Positions 28,346-37,856 are shown, numbered from the stretch's first letter. The stretch: DNA of 61,470 bases from Calothrix sp. MO_192.B10 (GCA_030065055.1 JASJDS010000077.1:1-61470); one strand, 5' to 3'. Translations and numbers: made by a program. Notes: a model not told the origin generated them from the letters alone.

Positions 28346-28954
28346 ATGGTTCAGTCTCCCCAAAGTCAACTAGTCAGCCTCGATTTGAGCCAACCACTGT
28401 GGGAGCGATTCTTCAGTGTTGCTCCATTGGTGGTGATTGGAACTAAAGAGCCAGAAACGGATTATGACCTTGCTCCCAAGCATATGGCAATGCCTTTGGG
28501 GTGGGAGAATTATTTTGGTTTTGTCTGCACTCCCCGCCATCGTACCTATCAAAATGTCCGTAGGGAAAAGACATTCACCGTCAGTTTTCCCCGTCCCGAA
28601 CAGATAGTATTAGCCAGCTTAGGAGCCGCGCCCCGGTGCGATGACAATTCTAAGCCTGCCCTAGCTGCCCTACCAACATTTCCCGCTTCTGTGATTGATG
28701 GGGTGTTTCTCCAAGATGCCTATCTATTTTTGGAATGCCAACTAGACCAAATTGTGGATGGATTTGGGGAAAATAGTTTGATTGTGGGCAAAATTGTGGC
28801 AGCTCACATCCAACCAGAAGCACTGCGGGTATCCGATGGCGATGACCAAGATTTGCTCCTGAAAGCACCACTGCTGGCTTATCTCCCCCCTGGACGCTAT
28901 GCGAAGATTGACTGCAGTTTCTCTTTCCCCTTCCACACCGGATTTAAGCAATAA
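28346..28954 (+). CDS. Flavin reductase-like (split-barrel FMN-binding) protein
   Basis: This 202-residue protein resembles the flavin reductase-like domain family, with WENYFGFVCTPRHRTYQNV and KTFTVSFPRPEQIV in the positions that bind FMN in that fold. Such proteins reduce flavin or use bound FMN; the substrate cannot be told. It has no signal peptide. Its stop codon overlaps the start of the M20 peptidase (TAATG), so the two are translationally coupled and probably act in one pathway. Confidence 0.8.
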   Translation: MVQSPQSQLVSLDLSQPLWERFFSVAPLVVIGTKEPETDYDLAPKHMAMPLGWENYFGFVCTPRHRTYQNVRREKTFTVSFPRPEQIVLASLGAAPRCDDNSKPALAALPTFPASVIDGVFLQDAYLFLECQLDQIVDGFGENSLIVGKIVAAHIQPEALRVSDGDDQDLLLKAPLLAYLPPGRYAKIDCSFSFPFHTGFKQ

Positions 28955-30141
28955 TGTTCAGTCACACCACCGCTACTCACACAGCAAGGCGACTTTTGGA
29001 CTATCTCCATAGTCGTCGGGGAGAGATGATTGACTTGTTACAAAGATTAGTCTTGGCAGAATCCCCCTCTACCGTACCAGCAGCACAGCAACAGGTCTTA
29101 GCAATTTTACAACAGGCTATATCACAAAGAAGCTATCATGTCAAGTTAATTCCTGGTCGGCAAACAGGTGGACATTTAATTGCCTTACCTCAGGAACGTT
29201 CAAAAAATCAACCCAAGCAGTTGTTATTAGGTCATTGTGACACAGTTTGGGCTTTGGGAACCTTAGAAAAAATGCCCTTGATGCAGCGTCAAGGGAGGAT
29301 GTACGGACCCGGAATTTATGATATGAAAGCCGGACTGGTGTTGAGCATTTTTGCTGTAGAGGCGATTTTGGCTCAGGAACTACCTTTGTCAGTAGTGCCC
29401 ATGTTTTTAATTAATACTGATGAAGAAATTGGTAGTTATGAATCCACCAATCATATCCGGCGACTGGCAAAAATTTGCGATCGCGTATTTGTCATGGAAC
29501 CATCTTTGGGTCCCCAAGGCAAAATTAAAACAGAACGTAAGGGGGTAGGTGAGTTTACCATCAAAGTGATTGGCAAAGCTGCCCATGCTGGTTTAGAGCC
29601 GGAAAAGGGTTCTAGTGCCATCTTGGAACTATCCTTTGTGATCCAAAAGCTGTTTGCCCTCAATGACCCCCAAAGAGGTATTAGTGTCAATGTGGGCACC
29701 ATTGACGGTGGTATCCGTTCCAACGTCATTGCCCCTGCTAGCCAAGCCCGAGTTGATGTGCGGATATTACATCCAGAAGATGCCCAGTGGATTGAATCAC
29801 AAATTTTTGCCCTGCAAGCCACTACCCCTGGAACCCAATTAATTATACAAGGTGGTATAGGGCGATCGCCTATGGAAAAAACTCCCGGCAATCAACAGCT
29901 ATGGCAAAGGGCACAGCAAGCCGCATCAGAACTGGGAATGGAAATACAGGAAGGAATGGCTGGGGGTGGTTCTGATGGTAATACCACCAGTCTCTATACT
30001 CCCACCCTGGATGGTTTGGGAGCAGTGGGTGACGGTGCCCATGCTCCAGGGGAGTTTGTATATTTGGATACTCTAGTCGAGCGATCGGCTCTGTTAGCGC
30101 AATTACTTTTAGATCCTGTCTTGAAAGTAGTTGACAGTTGA
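28954..30141 (+). CDS. M20 family peptidase (carboxypeptidase G2-like)
   Basis: This 395-residue zinc peptidase has the M20 metal ligands in LLLGHCDTVW, YGPGIYDMKAG, NTDEEIGS and VMEPSL, plus the final His in GDGAHAPGE. The internal dimerisation domain includes GKAAHAGLEPEKG. Overall it is most like carboxypeptidase G2-type enzymes, which remove C-terminal glutamate. It is cytosolic by sequence. It is coupled to the flavin reductase-like gene, and a DUF1611-like NTPase gene follows after a repeat array. Confidence 0.9.
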   Translation: MFSHTTATHTARRLLDYLHSRRGEMIDLLQRLVLAESPSTVPAAQQQVLAILQQAISQRSYHVKLIPGRQTGGHLIALPQERSKNQPKQLLLGHCDTVWALGTLEKMPLMQRQGRMYGPGIYDMKAGLVLSIFAVEAILAQELPLSVVPMFLINTDEEIGSYESTNHIRRLAKICDRVFVMEPSLGPQGKIKTERKGVGEFTIKVIGKAAHAGLEPEKGSSAILELSFVIQKLFALNDPQRGISVNVGTIDGGIRSNVIAPASQARVDVRILHPEDAQWIESQIFALQATTPGTQLIIQGGIGRSPMEKTPGNQQLWQRAQQAASELGMEIQEGMAGGGSDGNTTSLYTPTLDGLGAVGDGAHAPGEFVYLDTLVERSALLAQLLLDPVLKVVDS

Positions 30142-30434
30142 CGGTTGTTAGTTGTTAGTTGTTAGTTGTTGGTTGTTAGTTATTGGTTGTTAGTTGTTAG
30201 TTATTGGTTGTTAGTTGGTGGTTGTTAATTCATCACTCCTTCCCTCCTTCCCTCCTTCCCTCCTTCCCTCCTTCACTCCTTCACTCCTTCCCTCCTTCAC
30301 TCCTTCACTCCTTCCCTCCTTCCCTCCTTCCCTCCTTCCCTCCTTCCCTCCTTCCCTCCGGGCGGGGAAACCCCGCCCCTACTCCTTCCCTCCTTCCCTC
30401 CTCCTCTTCCCCGAAAATTTATCAGGAGGACATC
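30142..30434. repeat. Tandem repeat array (STRR type) before the DUF1611-like gene
   Basis: TTAGTTGT-type heptamers are followed by about 15 TTCCCTCC/TTCACTCC octamers. A GGCGGGGAAACCCCGCC hairpin lies near 30361-30377. The array is open in frame with the next gene, but AGGAGG at 30424 marks the true start. Confidence 0.85.
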
Positions 30435-31457
30435 ATGTCTGATAAGTACTTTTTTACCTGCCTTACCCGCATCTCTGACTTAAAATCCCATCCTTTCCAG
30501 GTAAATCCATTACCACGAGAACAATGGACTACGGGAGATTACGTAGTTGGTGAGGTGATTACTCCTATGGGGAAATTGTCCAGAATAGAACTGAGTACTG
30601 GACGGATGGTGGAAGTCTTGGAAGGAGACTTGATTGTGGGTGCTTTCGGTATCCGCAGGGCAACATTAGAAATTGTCGGAGATTGGCAACACATTGGCGC
30701 AGATGGGCGGATGGAGGCGTTAACAGAGGGTGGTATTTTTGGGCGAGAAACTTCCAGGTCTTTTTTAGAACCAGCACCCACCTCTATGGTTTATCGGGGC
30801 CATGTAATGAGAAATGGACAAAAAGTTTGCATGAAGGATTTTGTCCCTGATGTAGTAGAAACTACTTACAATTGCCCAACCATCATGATGATTGGTACTT
30901 CCATGTCTTCCGGGAAGACAACAGCCGCGAGAATTATCATCCATCTACTCAAAAAAGCTGGGCTTAAGGTTGTGGGAACCAAGTTGACTGGTGCAGGACA
31001 ATACCATGACATACTTACCATGAGTAATGCAGGTGCGGACAAGGTATTCGATTTTGTGGATACTGGTTTACCATCTACAGTTTGTCCCCCAGAGGAGTTC
31101 CGCGTCTCCCTACGGAAACTATTGGCGATGATAGCTGCTGAAAAGCCTGATGTGGTGGTAGCAGAGGCAGGGGCTTCCCCCTTTGAACCATACAATGGTT
31201 CTGTGGTGTTGGAAGAAATTAAAGAGCAAATTTGCTGCACAGTGCTTTGTGCTTCTGACCCCTATGCGGTGGTAGGGGTTGGACAGAGTTTTGGTTTAAC
31301 TCCAGATTTGATTAGTGGGATTGCAGCGAGTACAACTGCTGGGGTGGATTTGGTAGAAAAACTCACTGGTGTGAAAGCTCTGACACTACCAGATAGTAAG
31401 TCTCTGGCTGATTTACAACAGTTATTAGCCAAGAAATTAGAGCTGATACCAATTTGA
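30435..31457 (+). CDS. DUF1611-like P-loop NTPase
   Basis: This 340-residue protein has a beta-rich N-terminal domain (to about 135) and a P-loop domain with GTSMSSGKTT, then VVGTKLTGAGQYHD and VVVAEAGASPF. It resembles DUF1611 proteins, a family that includes DgcN, linked to D-amino acid metabolism. The match is by motif and is not certain. The ATG at 30435 is preceded by a strong AGGAGG. An upstream in-frame extension is only repeat DNA. The neighbouring M20 peptidase may act on a related dipeptide or glutamate derivative. Confidence 0.7.
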   Translation: MSDKYFFTCLTRISDLKSHPFQVNPLPREQWTTGDYVVGEVITPMGKLSRIELSTGRMVEVLEGDLIVGAFGIRRATLEIVGDWQHIGADGRMEALTEGGIFGRETSRSFLEPAPTSMVYRGHVMRNGQKVCMKDFVPDVVETTYNCPTIMMIGTSMSSGKTTAARIIIHLLKKAGLKVVGTKLTGAGQYHDILTMSNAGADKVFDFVDTGLPSTVCPPEEFRVSLRKLLAMIAAEKPDVVVAEAGASPFEPYNGSVVLEEIKEQICCTVLCASDPYAVVGVGQSFGLTPDLISGIAASTTAGVDLVEKLTGVKALTLPDSKSLADLQQLLAKKLELIPI

Positions 31458-31576
31458 AAAATAAATCATCCGTCGGTAAAAATGATTGCGACGTATTAGC
31501 ACAAATGGAAGTCCCAAAGACTTATACAGTAGCTCTTTCACAATCCAAAATCTAAAATCTAAAATCCAAAATGGTA

Positions 31577-32200
31577 TCACTTGCTCTTCTGTGGGGTAGG
31601 TTGGGGAGGGCTGAGTAAAGGTTTTGACTCACTGGTTTGTGGAGGTTGTTTCCATTCCGATAATTCCCGGTTCACAGCATTGGCAAAATCTTTAGATACC
31701 AACAAAACATCTACATTGCCATTCTTTTTGGCAGTAGAACCTAATTGTGCATACAAAAAACTGTTGTTATAAGTTGGATTTCCTAAACTTAGGGTATGGG
31801 CTTGTTGATTTTTGAGTTTTATATCTATCCTGGCTTGGGGTGGTTCCAAGCCAAATTCTTGAATTTTATTCGCCGCAGTTGACACAGTACGGTTAATTTT
31901 ACCTTTTACTAGTAAATCAGTTAAATAAGCAGCGATCGCATCATTGGCTGGTATTTGTTCCGGAGAAGTCAGCAACCACTTGGGTTTGTCTGATTTCTGG
32001 TTGCGTTCTAAACTGAGAAGATAATTTTTAGTATTGATAGTCAAGGACTGAATATCATCCTCTGCAAAAGAGAAAATTTGTTGTTCTTTCTCCTGGGCTT
32101 GTTGTTGTTGGGTTTTGCCATTCATTTCAAAAAAGTAGACAAAACTACCTAAACCCAGGGCTAATAAAAGTAAAATTAACGTAGTTCGCTGTAATTTCAT
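31577..32200 (-). CDS. DUF4340-type membrane-anchored protein
   Basis: This 207-residue protein has an N-terminal membrane anchor (TLILLLLALGLGSFVYFF) and an external DUF4340-like domain with FSFAEDDIQSLTINTKN, LLTSPEQIPAND and FGLEPPQARIDIKLKN. The C-terminus is Pro/Ser-rich. DUF4340 proteins commonly go with GldG/ABC systems, and one lies directly upstream on the same strand (33008-36966), though 800 bp of repeats intervene. It probably acts in the periplasm as an accessory of that transporter. Confidence 0.8.
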   Translation of the reverse strand: MKLQRTTLILLLLALGLGSFVYFFEMNGKTQQQQAQEKEQQIFSFAEDDIQSLTINTKNYLLSLERNQKSDKPKWLLTSPEQIPANDAIAAYLTDLLVKGKINRTVSTAANKIQEFGLEPPQARIDIKLKNQQAHTLSLGNPTYNNSFLYAQLGSTAKKNGNVDVLLVSKDFANAVNRELSEWKQPPQTSESKPLLSPPQPTPQKSK

Positions 32201-33007
32201 CTTGTTTCTACCTCTGAATAAATATGGGGGAAAGGGTCATTTCAGTTATCAGTTATCAGTTATCAGTTATCAGTTACCCCATCGATGAATCGAAGGGCTA
32301 ATGAGAACAAGGAAAACATTTTTGACTCTCCACGGATAAATCCACACGGCTTGTATCCAGTTGATTTTTCGGTCAAGGGGAATTTAGAATCAGCGAATGA
32401 GCGAATGAGCGAATGAGCGAATTATTACCCCATAGATGAATCGAAGGGCTAATGAGATAAGGAAAACATTTTTTCTCTCCACGGATGAATCCACACGGCT
32501 TGTATCCAGTTGATTTTTCGGTCAAATTTAAAGGGGAAAGGGATTGGATATCTTGTGCTTTTTTCATTTTTTTATATCCTGTAATTGCGTCTTTTGAATG
32601 TTCATAATTTGCACTACTATTGATGGGTGAAAATTACCACCTAGGAATATATTTATCGGCTGATAAAGTAAGTCTGATAAATTTAACAACTGCACTCCTA
32701 TGCTATAACCAGGAGGCGGAGCCTCCTTTCCCCTCGTTACCAGGCTCAGCCTGGTAACTAGTAGTCCACCACATTAATTCTGATGAGCAAACCAACTTCT
32801 AGACTTATCCTCTCCTTCTCTGACTCTGCGCTCTCTGCGCCTCTGCGGTTTTTTCCTCTACCCCTCATAACTAATGTAGTGAGGTACTAGATATAGAGCC
32901 TCTGGCTCTGATTGAAAATGGTGCAAGTTATCAGTTTTAACGTAGTTGGTATATTAGCCTGTAAATTTATTTCCAGGTGGTTTATTGGGCTAAAAATCTT
33001 CCTCCTA
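32201..33007. repeat. Repeat-rich intergenic region with a direct duplication
   Basis: Tandem AGTTATC units lie near 32240. A unit starting CCCATCGATGAATCGAAGGG (32277-32382) is repeated as CCCATAGATGAATCGAAGGG (32427-32527), about 90% alike, with GCGAATGA repeats between. A CTAGTACTCC-family element is at 32758-32890. No gene is seen. Confidence 0.7.
32758..32890. repeat. Inverted-repeat element, CTAGTACTCC family, copy 3
   Basis: It runs from CTAGTAGTCCACCACATTAA to CTAATGTAGTGAGGTACTAG and shares its middle with copy 2 at 25367-25497. Confidence 0.7.
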
Positions 33008-34867
33008 TTATCTTCTTTGCCACCATAGAAAAATTGCCCCGATAATGCCAATTAAGGGTAAAACTATTAAGGATGATATTGTTAACAAAACTGCTTGGGC
33101 CGGTGCAAGATTAATCCGTCTATTTTTGGTTTCTTTGGGACGAATGGATAGGGGTTGGGTATCTTGTTGACTCAACCAAGTAACAGAATTGAGAAAAACA
33201 TCTCCATTTAATGCTCTTTGAAACCAAGTATCTGTGGCGAATCGGGAGTTGCCTATGACTACTAATCTTGTTTCCCTATTAGTTGCTTGGGGTTGATTAT
33301 CTTTTTCAGGTGTAGGTGAAGGACTAGGTTGAGGACTAGTTTGGGCTGTAGTAGGTGATGCTGTTGCCTTTGCTGTAGGTGAAGGAGTAGTTGTAGCTTG
33401 AGGTGATGCTGTTGCCTTTGCTGTGGGTGTGGGAGAGGGACTAGGTTGAGGTGATGCTGTTGCCTTGGCTGTGGGTGAAGGAGAGGGACTAGGTTGAGGT
33501 GATGCTGTTGCCTTTGCTGTGGGTGTGGGAGAGGGACTAGGTTGAGGGGATGCTGTTGCCTTGGCTGTGGGTGTGGGAGAAGGGGTAGATTCAGGTTTGG
33601 GGGTTGGTGGTTTTTCCACTACTTTCCTTGTTAATGCTACACCTAAAGTTAGAGGTCCTTGGCGATCGCTTTTTTCATTAAATTCTAAGTTCTCGCTTTC
33701 CAAGTCGCTTTCTGCCCAACTGTTAGGATAAGGTTTAGTTAGTAGTAAAGCATTACTTTGTACTCCCGTGACTGGTTTAGTTTCTATTGGTCGTGCTAAT
33801 TGATAAAAGGAGATATTATTACCAAAATCCTTGGTAATTGGATGCTGTCCGTAGGTTGTCACTAAAGGAACAGCTGGTCCTAGGGCCGCATTTCCAGAAA
33901 CATCCACTGCTAACCTCGAATCTAGTGTTATCCCCCATTCCTTCAGTAAAGTATCTAACTTCGGATCTGTACCTGGATCGACCATCAGCAGCAAGTTACC
34001 ACCGCGATTCAGATAGTTTTGTAAAGTCTTCACCTCATTGGCAAATAAGTCCTTGGTTGCTCCGGCGATGATGACTACTGCTGCATCATTGGGAACCCGG
34101 GATTTATCTGTGAGGGTTAATGGTTCGGTAATATAATTTCTGTCAGCTAATGCTTTAACTGCTTGTGACATGGCATTATTTCCCCCTTTGAGGGGATGTT
34201 CCCCATGTCCTTGCAGAAAATATACTTTTAGGGTATCAGCACTAGAAATTTGTTGTAAACGATTGGTTAGCCTTGCTTCAGAAAGCTGTTCGTTGGCATC
34301 TATTACCTTGATCCGTTGCTTACCAGATTCTAGATATACCTTGCCATTATCTTCATCTACCCCAAATTTCTTTACCAATCCTGGCTTTGCTTGGGGATCT
34401 AAATATTCAAACTTAAATTTAGAACTGTATCGTTGGTAATTTTCTAATAATTCTCTTTCCTGGGGATTTTGAGTAATATCAAATACCCAAACTTTCACCG
34501 GAGATTTTAATGAGCGTACCAATTCCTGGGACTGGGGAGCAAGGGTAAATAATTGAGTTTCTGTTAAATCTTGGCGGAGGGAGTAGCGAGTCCCTAAAAA
34601 ATTGATTAATCCCAAAATCACCACCACCGCAGTAGTTGCCAGGATGGCATTAGTACCTGCTTGGGTGGAACGTCTGCCCCACCAGTTAGAACGCTTACTT
34701 TGCCATAATAACCAGATAATAGCGATCGCTACTCCAGTTATAATCAAAACAAAAGGGATTATTCCCCACTTTTCTGACGCAAAACCAACTGTTAAGCCCG
34801 CAGCTATCAAGAATGGACTTAACCAAAACCAATATTTCCCAATTTTTTGATTCGTAATTATTTTCAT
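33008..34867 (-). CDS. GldG-like membrane component of an ABC system
   Basis: This 619-residue protein has three or four N-terminal hydrophobic segments, a GldG/DUF4350-type soluble domain (SRYSLRQDLTETQLFTLAP in related form; YFLQGHGEHPLKGG; LLLMVDPGTDP) and a last membrane helix before WWQRR. Between about 425 and 515 a Pro/Ser/Thr linker repeats SPTPTAKATASPQP-like units about five times. The domain order matches GldG-type proteins found beside GldA/GldF. Many of these are not linked to gliding, so the transported substrate is unknown. Confidence 0.8.
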   Translation of the reverse strand: MKIITNQKIGKYWFWLSPFLIAAGLTVGFASEKWGIIPFVLIITGVAIAIIWLLWQSKRSNWWGRRSTQAGTNAILATTAVVVILGLINFLGTRYSLRQDLTETQLFTLAPQSQELVRSLKSPVKVWVFDITQNPQERELLENYQRYSSKFKFEYLDPQAKPGLVKKFGVDEDNGKVYLESGKQRIKVIDANEQLSEARLTNRLQQISSADTLKVYFLQGHGEHPLKGGNNAMSQAVKALADRNYITEPLTLTDKSRVPNDAAVVIIAGATKDLFANEVKTLQNYLNRGGNLLLMVDPGTDPKLDTLLKEWGITLDSRLAVDVSGNAALGPAVPLVTTYGQHPITKDFGNNISFYQLARPIETKPVTGVQSNALLLTKPYPNSWAESDLESENLEFNEKSDRQGPLTLGVALTRKVVEKPPTPKPESTPSPTPTAKATASPQPSPSPTPTAKATASPQPSPSPSPTAKATASPQPSPSPTPTAKATASPQATTTPSPTAKATASPTTAQTSPQPSPSPTPEKDNQPQATNRETRLVVIGNSRFATDTWFQRALNGDVFLNSVTWLSQQDTQPLSIRPKETKNRRINLAPAQAVLLTISSLIVLPLIGIIGAIFLWWQRR

Positions 34868-35145
34868 ATTGTTATTTAGTAGCCATTATGAACTGGTTAC
34901 ACCAGAGAATTGCAATTCAAAAATAAACACTCGCTCTGAATGTAGGGGGAACAGGGAGCAGAGAGTGTGGGGAGTGTGGGAGGGAGTGAGGGAGTGTAGA
35001 CGCGGTAGCGGCTTCTCGCAGAGTAGGAGTGAAGGAGTGAAGGAGTGAAAGAGGGAAAGAGGGATGAATTAAAGACTGTCAACCGTCAACTGTCAGCTGT
35101 CAACCATCAACTAACAACTAACAACTAACAACCAACAACCACCAA
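34868..35145. repeat. Repeat array between permease and GldG-like genes
   Basis: GGGAGTGT, GAAGGAGT and CAACTAA-type tandem units fill most of the 278 bp. It interrupts what would otherwise be a tight operon. Confidence 0.75.
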
Positions 35146-35958
35146 CTATCGTCGCTGAAAACGGAGTGCATCAATAGACTGGGCGGTGAGAAAAATTCCT
35201 AAGATAATGTAACTAGCAAATAATATCAAACTGCTGGTATCAAAAATTCCTTGGATGAAGTTATTGTAGTGCTTGAGTAATGATAGATATCCCAAAGCTT
35301 CACCCAATCCTCCACCCACACTTTTAGCAATTAAATCGAAAAATAGTAACAATAAAATTACCCCGAAAGTCAACACCGCAGACAGAATTGTACTGTCGGT
35401 TAATGAAGAAATAAACATTCCCAAGGATAAAATGGCTGCTGCGAGCAAGACTAATCCTAAATGACCAAGTATGGGAATAATTGGCGACATGGGAGGATTA
35501 GAAGCACCCAATACAATTGCTTCTAATGCCAATATGGGAATCACTAATGTAATCAAAAATGTCACTACTCCTAGTAACTTTCCTACCGCCACCGCCCAAT
35601 TGGTAATTGGTGAAGTTGCTAAGAGTTCCAAGGTTCCCCGCTTGCGCTCTTCAGCATAAAGCCCCATAGATAGAATGGGCAATATAAATAATAACAGCCA
35701 CCCAATCCGGTCTAAAAATGCCCGTAAAAACTCGTAAGCCACATCTATGGGTGGTATGGGGGTAGGAATTTGTTGCCTTCGTAAATCTAATTCAGCAACC
35801 GTTGGCAGGATACCACCTGGCCCTATCAAAATAGATACCAGAAATAACCCTGATAAGAACCAGAACACCCCGGCAATAATATAAGCTAAAGGCGATACAA
35901 AATAGCTTTGTAGCTCTCGGCGATAAATGGCAAGAATATTACTCAGTACAATACCCAC
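35146..35958 (-). CDS. ABC-2 type permease (GldF-like)
   Basis: This 270-residue protein has six hydrophobic segments and the ABC-2 permease pattern, with AIYRRELQSYFVSPLAYI at the N-terminus and MGLYAEERKRGTLELLATSP after the second segment. It begins with GTG at 35958, immediately after the TAA of the ATPase gene. There is no room for another start, so translation is coupled. It is the membrane partner of the ATPase at 35959-36966. Confidence 0.9.
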   Translation of the reverse strand: MGIVLSNILAIYRRELQSYFVSPLAYIIAGVFWFLSGLFLVSILIGPGGILPTVAELDLRRQQIPTPIPPIDVAYEFLRAFLDRIGWLLLFILPILSMGLYAEERKRGTLELLATSPITNWAVAVGKLLGVVTFLITLVIPILALEAIVLGASNPPMSPIIPILGHLGLVLLAAAILSLGMFISSLTDSTILSAVLTFGVILLLLFFDLIAKSVGGGLGEALGYLSLLKHYNNFIQGIFDTSSLILFASYIILGIFLTAQSIDALRFQRR

Positions 35959-36966
35959 TTAAGCCGCTTCCTCCTCATTGGCTATATCTGTTGCAGATGG
36001 TAGATTTTTTTCTGCTGTAGTTAGTTGTAAAAACACATCTTCTAATGTGGCATTCATTCGCCGCATTTCATGTAAACCAAATCCCGATTGTATCAAAACA
36101 GTGGCAATATCTTTACCTGGTTCCCTTCCTGGTTGGGAGATAACTTGCAGGTGGGTGCGATTTTCCCCATCAGCACTGGGAGCAAACCTTTCTGGGGTAG
36201 GAATTACTTCAATGGAACTGACACCAGGTACATTTTGGAGCAATTGTTGAGCTACTTGAGTTTCTCCGGTAATCTCCAATTCATAGCCAGAATTACCAGT
36301 CAACTCAGTCATCAGGTTTTCGGGCGTATTGGTAGCTACCACTTTACCGCGATTAATAATTGCTACTCGGCTACAAGTCATACTTACTTCTGGCAAAATG
36401 TGGGTGGAAAGAATTATTGTATGACTACCTGCCAAATTTTTAATTAAATTACGTACCTCAATAATTTGCCGGGGATCTAATCCTACGGTTGGTTCATCGA
36501 GAATAATTGCTGGGGGATCGTGGACAATGGCTTGGGCAATACCTACCCGTTGGCGATATCCCTTAGAAAGCTTGCGAATTATGGTATTACACTTATCCTG
36601 GAGGTTACAGCGTTCCATTGCTGATTTTACCTTGTCCGCGCGATCGCCTGGGGATACTCCTTTAATTCGGGCAACAAAATGTAAAAATCCCTCCACTGTC
36701 ATTTCTGGATATAAGGGAGGTGTTTCTGGTAAATAACCTATTTGCTGCCGTACCAACAGGGAATTTTCATGGACATCATAGCCAGCAATCCGGGCTGTAC
36801 CACTAGTCGCCGGTAAATAACCAGCTAAAATCCTCATGGTTGTTGTTTTCCCAGCACCATTTGGTCCGAGGAAACCGAGGATTTCCCCTGGTTCAACGTT
36901 AAAAGTAATATCTGAAATCGCAGGGGTAGAACCGTATATTTTACTTAGATGCTCAACTTCAATCAT
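35959..36966 (-). CDS. ABC transporter ATPase (GldA-like)
   Basis: This 335-residue ATPase has Walker A (GPNGAGKTT), signature LSKGYRQR, Walker B AIILDEPTVGLD and the switch His in STHILPEV. The C-terminal extension (about 220-320) has the DUF4162-like fold common in ABC-2 ATPases. It is the first gene of the operon with the GldF- and GldG-like genes. All catalytic motifs are intact. Confidence 0.95.
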   Translation of the reverse strand: MIEVEHLSKIYGSTPAISDITFNVEPGEILGFLGPNGAGKTTTMRILAGYLPATSGTARIAGYDVHENSLLVRQQIGYLPETPPLYPEMTVEGFLHFVARIKGVSPGDRADKVKSAMERCNLQDKCNTIIRKLSKGYRQRVGIAQAIVHDPPAIILDEPTVGLDPRQIIEVRNLIKNLAGSHTIILSTHILPEVSMTCSRVAIINRGKVVATNTPENLMTELTGNSGYELEITGETQVAQQLLQNVPGVSSIEVIPTPERFAPSADGENRTHLQVISQPGREPGKDIATVLIQSGFGLHEMRRMNATLEDVFLQLTTAEKNLPSATDIANEEEAA

Positions 36967-37073
36967 CAGTTTTAGCCAACGGTGACTGTCTGTGTACCAA
37001 ATAATAATAATTTAGCGGCTATTTGTCATGGCTTAAACTATTTTGGATTTGAGTTAACCGTAGCGCTATAGTA

Positions 37074-37842
37074 TCAAATAATATCTTTTACAACTTCCTT
37101 TTCTGTCTGAATCGGTTGTACACTCAAGCGATAACCAAGATTATGGAGAATAAGGGTGATGGTTCTTAGTTCAGGGTTCCCTGATGCTGATAAAGCTCGA
37201 TTTGAACTCTCCTGGCTTTGAAAAAACCAGGATTCCGAACTGTTGTTGTTCAGCAGTCTCGCATACGTGCTTCACAACTCTAGTTCTGCCCCAAAGGGGC
37301 TTTGACTGGTTCAAGCAGTCCTACCCGCCTCGACCTATTTAATGGCTGTACGGCTACTTTGGTATCTTCTAACCGTGAAGATTTTACGTGTTGACGGCAA
37401 TGGTTAAATTCTTCTCAACACAACCCCATATCTTCAGTTGTCATTGTTCAGGCTGTCAACAAGTTTTGTTTTTGGAGTTTTTCATCCTGTATTGACATGA
37501 CTTTATTATACCATCAAATAAATATAGAGAAACGACGGATTAAAACCCTTTGAGTCACGTTTCATCCCCTCGCTAAAGCGTAGGGGTTCTCACGCTCACA
37601 TTATGTTTTGATCTGTTTTGGCGGTTCAAGCCCGTTTTTTCTGCAAGATGAGTCATCCCACCTCGTACTTCCACCAAATTCCGCAATGCTTCTAGAAAAA
37701 ACGCTGAATCCCCATCGTGTTCGTATTCTTCAAGGGCAACGTCTAAGTAAGCTTTTGCCATTTCTGGATCCAGCAGTTGCTCCAACACAACTTGATCATG
37801 GTTCCTCAATTTCTTGCCCATCTTCTGACTCCTGGTAAGCAT
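37074..37842 (-). pseudogene. HigA-like antitoxin gene split by an IS605 remnant
   Basis: The N-terminal 76 codons (37842 to 37615) encode a COG3636-type addiction antidote: LLDPEMAKAYLDVALEEY, FLEALRNLVEVRGGMTHLAE and KTGLNRQN. The frame then enters foreign DNA. The missing C-terminus resumes at about 37199 (RALSASGNPELRTITLILHN) and ends at TGA 37074-37076 (QTEKEVVKDII). About 410 bp of IS200/IS605-like sequence lies between. No toxin partner adjoins: the DNA upstream of the start is occupied by a small repeat element. Confidence 0.75.
37205..37614 (-). mobile_element. Deleted IS200/IS605-type element inside the antitoxin gene
   Basis: One end (37567-37587) is a hairpin of CCCCTCGCT with AGCGTAGGGG. 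The other (37211-37231) pairs CCTGG with CCAGG. Between them, on the minus strand, is an open tail ending PLNRSRRVGLLEPVKAPLGQ with its stop at 37280-37282, consistent with the last residues of a lost tnpB. It is about 410 bp, non-autonomous. Confidence 0.6.
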
Positions 37843-37856
37843 ATTTTTTCTGTAGG

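Noticed and set aside
30204-30434. N-terminal extension of the DUF1611-like protein through repeat DNA
   Set aside because: It is only octamer repeats translated in frame; a strong ribosome site precedes the ATG at 30435.
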